Shown one piece after another: positions 57,965-64,000 of a stretch of 64,000 nt of DNA. Both the position numbers and the translations under genes were made by a program. Numbering within the stretch: position 1 is the first letter of the stretch; the number at the start of each line of letters is the position of its first letter. The DNA is taken from positions 165,322,709-165,386,708 of the forward strand of contig CM076997.1 in NCBI GenBank assembly GCA_039090855.1. Direction: 5' to 3'. The DNA comes from Macrothele yani. Taxonomy: Eukaryota > Arthropoda > Arachnida > Araneae > Macrothelidae. The notes beneath the pieces were generated by a model that was given only the letters and a program-made list of their open reading frames with translations, made no database searches and was not told the DNA's origin.

Positions 57965-59135
57965 CGTTCAGACCACGTACACGTGTGTCCTATTTTTCTC
58001 TATATCTCTGCATCTAACAATTTGAAACTCTTTCCGGTACGAAATGTCATCATCAGCCATGGGTACATTTCCGTAGGTATCTGTTGTCATTTTAACTCTA
58101 TTGTCCCATTGAAGTCTGTTCATTGCAGAGTGGCTCATTTCTTGAAGAGTTCCACCGCTCCAGTCTTTAATATCGTCAGCCCATGTACGGTGAGGGAGCA
58201 GTCTTACATTTCTTCCGTTCATTAAGCCAAACACCAATGTCTTTATCTTTCTTTTATTTTTCATTCTGCAGTGTGTCCAAAACCTCTTAGCTTTCTTTGT
58301 ATGATTTTTTGGAACAGGGTCTGTTTTAGTTGCATTCTCCTGTACAGTTCTTCATTTCTTATCCTCAGAGTCTATCCGATTCGTAAGATTTTATGATAGC
58401 ACTTCCTTTCGAAAGCAAGAATCTTTCTGATTTCTTTGCCGATGTCCAAGTCTCGCATCCGTATTGCATGCTGTTGAAGATGCGTGTCTCGAGAATGTTC
58501 AACTTAGTTTTGAGGCTAATAGTGCTACTCTTCCAAATTTTATCCAAGAAATTTCAGTTAGAATAGCCTTTGCAATTCTAACTGAAATTTCGTTTTGCTG
58601 TTTAAGTCATTGTATTATACAGCTCGCGAGATAAGTTAATTTTTCCAATTTCTCAACTTCTTTGCTTTCGAGAATGATCTTTTTCCGATCTTTTTTGCGC
58701 CAAATACCATTGTTTTTATCTTTTCTATGTTCATCTTTAGTCCATATCTTTTACCCTCTCTATTCAGTTCTTGTAGCATTTGATCCAGCTTCATTTCATC
58801 TTCTTCAGTCAGTACATTGCCATCTGCAAAACACAGAAGGCTGAATCATTGTCCTCAATAGAAACTCCCGCTTCCTCGTACAGATTTTGTCCAACATTCT
58901 CTCTAGATGTGAGATGAAGATGCTTGGCTATATTGGATCTTATTGTCCTGTATATATGTTGCAGGTAAACCAAGCTCCACATCTGTCTCCTATCCTGACA
59001 GCTGCCTGTGCATTTATGTTTATTCCTTTCGGAAGCCGAATTATTCCGGCATCCATGCCACATGATTCCAATACAGCCCAGGTGATATTTTGTTCAATAA
59101 TGTCAAAAGGTTTTGGGAGTCCACAAATCATGTGA
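57965..59135 (-). pseudogene. 5'-truncated non-LTR retrotransposon RT fragment (not the RTE family)
   Basis: Minus-strand reading in order: PFDIIEQNITWAVLESCGMDAG and INAQAAVRIGD near 58990-59120 (RT segment with the position of the usual KAFD motif). Then a degraded catalytic region, a KEVEKLEKLTYL-like segment near 58620-58690, LKTKLNILETRIFNSMQYGCETW near 58410-58520, and a C-terminal LLPHRTWADDIKDW near 58160-58200. The order matches the RT and C-terminal part of LINE ORF2 proteins. Frameshifts and stops are frequent, and a perfect hairpin interrupts it at 58548-58591. I cannot assign the clade. Confidence 0.75.
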
Positions 59136-59479
59136 ATACGAAATGTATTGAATATAATTGATTGTTTTTTCCGTAAAGAACAATTTTTGCCACTTCTATT
59201 TGTCTTTACAACAGATTCACATCAATATTTGCGACTCTCAAAAAATAGACTGAAGAAAATAATGTGTGGTGAGATACCAGTACCGACGAAACCAAATTTG
59301 TTAGCATTTCCATTTCCAAACTACGTAATACAGGATTTCCCGTTAGGTGTCGCAAATGTTAATATATTTTCTCCAGTATCTCTGATTCTAAAAGTTCGAT
59401 TATAAAATATCTTTCAACACCGGAAAAACACTCCAATGACAAAAATTACAGATACCTACCTAATAGCGTGATGGTTCTT

Positions 59480-60560
59480 ATCTAGACCGAATAACAGAGT
59501 GTACACGCGGAGGCATCAACCCCACCAGATGCTGGAGGGCTTCGGAAGTTAATGCCAGCCGGGCATGTTTCAGCATTGTCCACAAATCCGCGCGAGGCGT
59601 CGGTCCAGCAGCCATGGATCCGTTGTTCCATTCCACATCATCCCAGAGAATTTCACCAGGGTATAAGTACGGGGACTTTGGGTTCCACTAGATGGTTCCA
59701 AATTGAGATCAGTGATCCTTGAGCCATGCCTCTGTGTTTGCAGCCCGGTGGGTTGAGGCGTTGTCTTTAAAAAACTGGCCATCACCCGCAGGATGCGCAA
59801 AGGTCATGATAGCGTGTAGGTGATCAGCCAGCACATGCTTGTAGGACGCAGTGGCTAAGGACCTGTCCAAACCTTCAAAGGGATTTAATGTGTCCCATAA
59901 GAAGGCTCCGTAAACCATCACAGAGAAACCACCGACTTGAACACAGATGACCTGGCATGACGGTGCCATGGCTTCATGCTGACAACGCCGCACCACAACC
60001 TTCCGTCATCTCGGGTCATTTTTGATTTAGAGGTCCAGTTTTGACGTTCGCGGCATCAGGTGAAGCGTAATATCTGATGACGAGCAGTCAACAGTGACAC
60101 ACGAGTATTGCGTTGGCTCCCGCGCCATACCTTTCACTCGCTGATGCCATACCTTTCACACATGAGTAGAGCGTCGGCCTTGTGCGCCATACCTTTCACT
60201 CGCTGACGTGCCTTTTCCTCTGACACTTTATCTGGATTTGTTTTGCGCCACCGGTAGCCAGTAGTAAGTCTGTACGATCCCGGATAATCTACGTCGACCC
60301 CGGTCATCAATGACGTGTGGTCGGCCAATACTTACTCTCTGGGTGCTGATAACCTGTGGATGGTATATTCGAGGTACACCCTTGATAGGATTGTCCTTGG
60401 GAACACTAGGATATTTATCACTTGTGTGTAGAATGAGCCATCTGCCTTGCGTCAACAATGAGTCCACGGTCAAAATCGCTCAGGTACCCACGTTCATGAG
60501 TTGCGATACGCTCTTGGGAAGCCTTTCTGCCAGCCTATTTATCGCCTGAGTTGGGCTTGG
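59480..60560 (-). pseudogene. Decayed Tc1-like transposase copy, same family as 17995-19080
   Basis: Minus-strand motifs: HTH-side fragments at 60228-60473 (with GRPHVIDDRGRRRLSGIVQ), PSCQVICVQVGGFSVMVYGAF near 59920-59980, FFKDNASTHRAANTEAWLKD (second Asp) near 59710-59770, and GEILWDDVEWN (Glu) near 59640. The plus strand shares the wording ATGCCAGCCGGGCATG/ATGCCAGCCATTCCTG with the 17995 copy. A short segment GCCATACCTTTCACTCGCTGA is repeated at about 60122-60142 and 60187-60207, with a partial copy between. Edges approximate. Confidence 0.75.
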
Positions 60561-60561
60561 G

Positions 60562-61255
60562 TCTGTTCCTATTTGCACGGGGGATTTCTATGTCAAATGT
60601 CCATTACCCCTATATCTAATGTTTTACCTACCTAATGAATATTTTATGTGCTCTTGTATTTTTATCGTGCGTAGTTGTGATACTATATATTTGCAATGCG
60701 TGCGATTGTTTGCAAGCTTATATCCGGTTCTAAAACTCCGACTGAAAAAAAAACATTTTGTACATTATGCCTTTCGCCACTTTTTAAAACGTTATCCATT
60801 TTAAATAATGCACTTTCCTGGGTAAATGAAAATATTTTTTCTCTATGTTTACAGAAGTCATACTTGAAAACTTCTTTTTCCGTCGCATACCTTCTGTTAT
60901 GAAAAATAATATGCGTACATCTTCAGTTTTTCTCCAGTTTATATTTGTGTTTGAAAGAGAGTAATCGGTTCTTAAAATCCCTTGGAAAAACTCTCCTTAT
61001 AGGACTATTTTGGGCCCATTTATTTTTAGGTAACGAACAGCATCTCAACAGGGCATACCGTTACATAAGGTTTTCCCCCACACCTCATCTTCCAACTGTT
61101 TTAGCTGAAAACTCCGTTTTGCTTCGAGTATGCTCGTCCATATCAAATGCTTCGTGCACAGTTTTTTTCCTTCGTAGCACACATTTCAGCTGCTAGTTGC
61201 CAAAAGCAGCTATTTCCCTTTCTGGATGTTTTACCGATCGCAGAAATAAGGTTGA
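60562..61255. other. Unassigned spacer
   Basis: No recognisable feature. Confidence 0.4.
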
Positions 61256-61256
61256 T

Positions 61257-61412
61257 GCCCTCGATCTCTGTCTCTCTCTCTTTCTCTCTCGATCTCTTAC
61301 TCTCTCTTTCTCTCTCTGTCTGTCTCTTTCTATCTCTCCTTCTTTCTCTTTTCTCGCCCTCCCTCTCTTTCTTTCCTTCTCTCTCATTCTCTTTACCTTT
61401 CTCTCTATTTTG
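61257..61412. repeat. Polypyrimidine CT-rich microsatellite tract
   Basis: About 150 bp of CTCT, TTTC and CTGT repeats. It produces long open frames on both strands (Leu/Ser-rich forward, Arg/Glu/Lys-rich reverse) which are artefacts. Confidence 0.95.
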
Positions 61413-64000
61413 TAACCGATTCCGTTCATTTTGAAGAATACTGCTCACGCTGTTTATTTAAAATTGTTCTCAGTTTTTCTTTAGCGGACGTAAATGCGTT
61501 CTAGTTTCGCTAATTTTTTTGTTTTTATAAATAAGTGTTTCGAACTATTTCTGTAAATCATCTTTGTTCTGTTTCTCTCGGGTGCAATGGTGATGTCATA
61601 GGTCATGCTAATTACATCACAGAATTTGGTATTAACTTTATTGTTTACCGTATAAGGAATCGATAGAAGTATTACTTGGCTGAATAAATTGGATTCGGTA
61701 TCATATAATCCAATATAATAACTGTCATATTTTTTTGTAATTTAGATATCACTAGGTCGTTCGGATGGTACTCAAACATTATCACGGATGTACATTTTGG
61801 AAACTTGACACGGGCGATGTTTGGAGGTTACGAAGTCTGTAACGTGCACTCAGTTCATGTCATGAAAGAAGTAATAATGATCAATGGAGACAAAAATAAC
61901 AGCTCCTTCTTCTTTTTAAGATTACTGTCTTATTGCAGTGTTCAGCGGACATGGCACACATTATTCTGCAAACAACAACAAAAATAGCAGAGCAGTAAGT
62001 CAAAATGTCCTAAAAATTGGCGATACACAATTAGTTGAAAGCATATGAACAAGGTAGGGCATGTCCCAAAAAAACTCCAAGATGCGCTAGAACGACTTCG
62101 ACTTTCAGAGAAAACGCCAACCACCTCATCCAAGAGGCTTCACAGCAGTCTGTTTAGTGAACGTCAATCAACCTTCGCACAACTGGGAATCCCTCACACA
62201 ACGTTTGATACCGTGCTGACGGACTATTTAAACCCAATGGGCAAACTAGCGACGCGGATTGGTGACACACACACTAACCATGATCCTGAAGGAATTCCTC
62301 AACGAAGCTGCACGGAATAACTTTGGGTGGGATCGTCACAAGAATTGGATTCTTACAATGTACCTTTGCTTAGAGCAATGCTGGGTGCAACTTTACGTAC
62401 CCAGGCTACATCAGTCGTGGTCCTATGGTAAACCCGGTTCTTCAGCGAATATTTTGCCCGATGAAAATGTGCATGAATGTAAAATCTCACTGGTCATTGG
62501 CGTCGATGTTCATTGCATGGCTTTTTGGAAGACGTATGATGAGAAAACCACGATGGCATCGGAGCCGTATAAGTCGTTTCTTGAGTTTTCGTGGTTCTGT
62601 TCATACTAGCATGGGCACTGCGATATCATGTGCAGCGAGCTATCCTCATACACGTTAACACACTGCTTTACAGGTTGGGAGTTGTTCGGGTGTTCAACGA
62701 ACAGAACCGTTCGGTGTATTTTCCCGATCCAATGTGTTATCTGGAAATGGATCCGTATGGTTTCAAGCGCTTTTTGTCCCTTTGAAAAGAGGATATCAGA
62801 TATTCGTACAGCAAAAAATATAATTTGAAAATCCGAAATATACAAATTTTCCTCACAATTAATGCCACCGATACTATTAAAGGTATTCGTGAACAGCGCA
62901 CAGTTTGGAAATATATTATTAATAATGAAGGAAATTAATAATAATTACCCTCAAATACTGTGATCATTGGTTTACTATTACAGGAAATGCGGTAAATTCA
63001 AAGTAGTCACTTCCCACCGGAACGATCTGCTATTTAATGTCATATAGGTGTGCTACAAGTAGTCTTCTGAAGCATTTTCTGCAGATCATTACCAATCTGT
63101 TTCAAGGTTATTAAAATGTCATACGACTTTGGAGTGTTCTTTTTCAAAGCATAATATGATGTCTCTAAGGCAGTTGTTAGAATGCGTAATTGTGTGCATA
63201 TCGTACCTGAACTATACCTGGTGCTGTCCGGGCATAGCATTTAGGACATCACCTGTATATTTTGATTTTTTCCAGAGCAACCGTTCTGTTGGGAGTAACA
63301 TCTCCTGAATCAGCTAACCGTGAAAATAACGCGTTTTATGCCCTTTACTGGTGTCCATCTTGTTAGCACTGTGATAGTAATATATTTGAAATGCACGAAT
63401 GCGAAAGAAATATTGTATAAGTTCCAATTACCTCATAATGAACTAAGTCAGCCATCTGTTCTGGGTGTTTGTTTTCTGCCTTTCGTTTTTTCTGATTTCA
63501 GAGGGCAAACTGCAGCCATGAATTTCTTTTTCCAGAAAGAATATAATGAAAATGAATTTGACGGGCCCACCCTGCATTATCAGATATGAGTCGTAGGTAA
63601 ATTAAGTTACCAAACTCGAGACCGGTAGAAAAGTATTACGTACATAGAATGAGCAACGTACATTCGCCGTCAAGAAACATTTCGACTATCAATAGAATAA
63701 GATGAACACATAAGAAAATGGCTTCACTTCTCGCGATGCACAAGTGACTAGAACCTTTTAAAACTTCAGTGACACGAGTGATGTATATCAAGAAGGCATT
63801 CTAGTACGTCCCCTCTTTTGACAGTTTGACTTGAAACCAGCCACTTCAGCTCGGACGACAATGGGGAAAAAAATCTGCAACATTTCGAAGTGTTCGCCAG
63901 GATCTTTCGAGGAGTTATGGCTGACCTCCACAAACACGCGCGCGCATATATACGTATATGACCACCAATGGACAGACAAAATTGTAGACGTATTTCCAAG
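61413..64000. other. Unassigned region to the end of the window
   Basis: About 2.6 kb without a recognised family. The frame at 62045-62320 has a segment (LGIPHTTFDTVLTDYL) that faintly resembles an HTH of mariner-type transposases, but nothing downstream confirms it. 63040-63240 holds a 66-codon minus-strand frame of unknown nature. Confidence 0.35.

Noticed and set aside
61143..61448. Arg/Glu/Lys-rich coding frame on the minus strand
   Set aside because: It is the reverse of a CT microsatellite tract; the composition is explained by simple repeats.
62045..62660. Mariner-like or rosa-like transposase N-terminus
   Set aside because: Only one short HTH-like segment looks right; no catalytic motifs or terminal repeats follow.
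63040..63240. 66-codon minus-strand gene
   Set aside because: No recognisable domain, no supporting context, and length within chance expectation for this AT content.

Overview
This is a eukaryotic, AT-rich, intergenic or heterochromatin-like stretch in which almost every recognisable feature is a transposable element or a repeat. I found no convincing host protein-coding gene, rRNA, free-standing tRNA gene or CRISPR array. The mixture (about ten Tc1-like elements, three DD34D mariners, two DD41D rosa-like elements, RTE-type LINEs, a Penelope-like fragment, a hAT, and a polyA-tailed tRNA-derived SINE) is typical of an arthropod genome. A chelicerate would fit, but the sequence alone does not settle this.

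Layout: 0.2-3.3 kb holds a decayed Tc1-like copy, a DD41D element with perfect 34-bp terminal inverted repeats (TIRs), and a SINE. 4.3-8.4 kb holds a SINE, the first copy (A) of a satellite-bearing Helentron/HINE-like element, then a patchwork of a long-TIR repeat family, two SINEs and a Penelope-like ORF fragment that carries its own small foldback insertion. 9.2-14.6 kb holds two Tc1-like elements (one split by a SINE), two long-TIR repeats and a second DD41D copy. 16.2-19.1 kb holds a 5'-truncated RTE LINE, two SINEs and a Tc1-like remnant. 19.5-22.7 kb is the larger second copy (B) of the satellite-bearing element. 23.7-24.9 kb is a Tc1-like element. 25-28.6 kb is mostly unassigned, with small repeats. 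28.7-30 kb is another satellite-like tandem array. 30.05-42.4 kb is nearly continuous TE: mariner, spacer, Tc1-like, nearly complete RTE LINE, mariner, Tc1-like and hAT, the last three only bases apart. 42.7-64 kb is sparser: a mariner fragment, three Tc1-like elements, a long-TIR element, two decayed SINEs, a foldback element, a LINE fragment of another clade, and low-complexity tracts.

The parts relate as parasites on parasites. SINEs with 11-14-bp target duplications lie inside DNA transposons, and a foldback element sits inside the Penelope-like ORF. The most unusual object is the element present twice (4655-6466 and 19531-22696). Both copies share the same borders: 12-bp subterminal inverted repeats, a hairpin beside one end, and a GGAC microsatellite beside the other. 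Between the borders is an expanding array of three alternating monomers of about 150 bp. All transposases seen are broken. The best preserved ORF is the RTE polyprotein at 34471-37449, stopped once by a TGA where the related copy has TGC.
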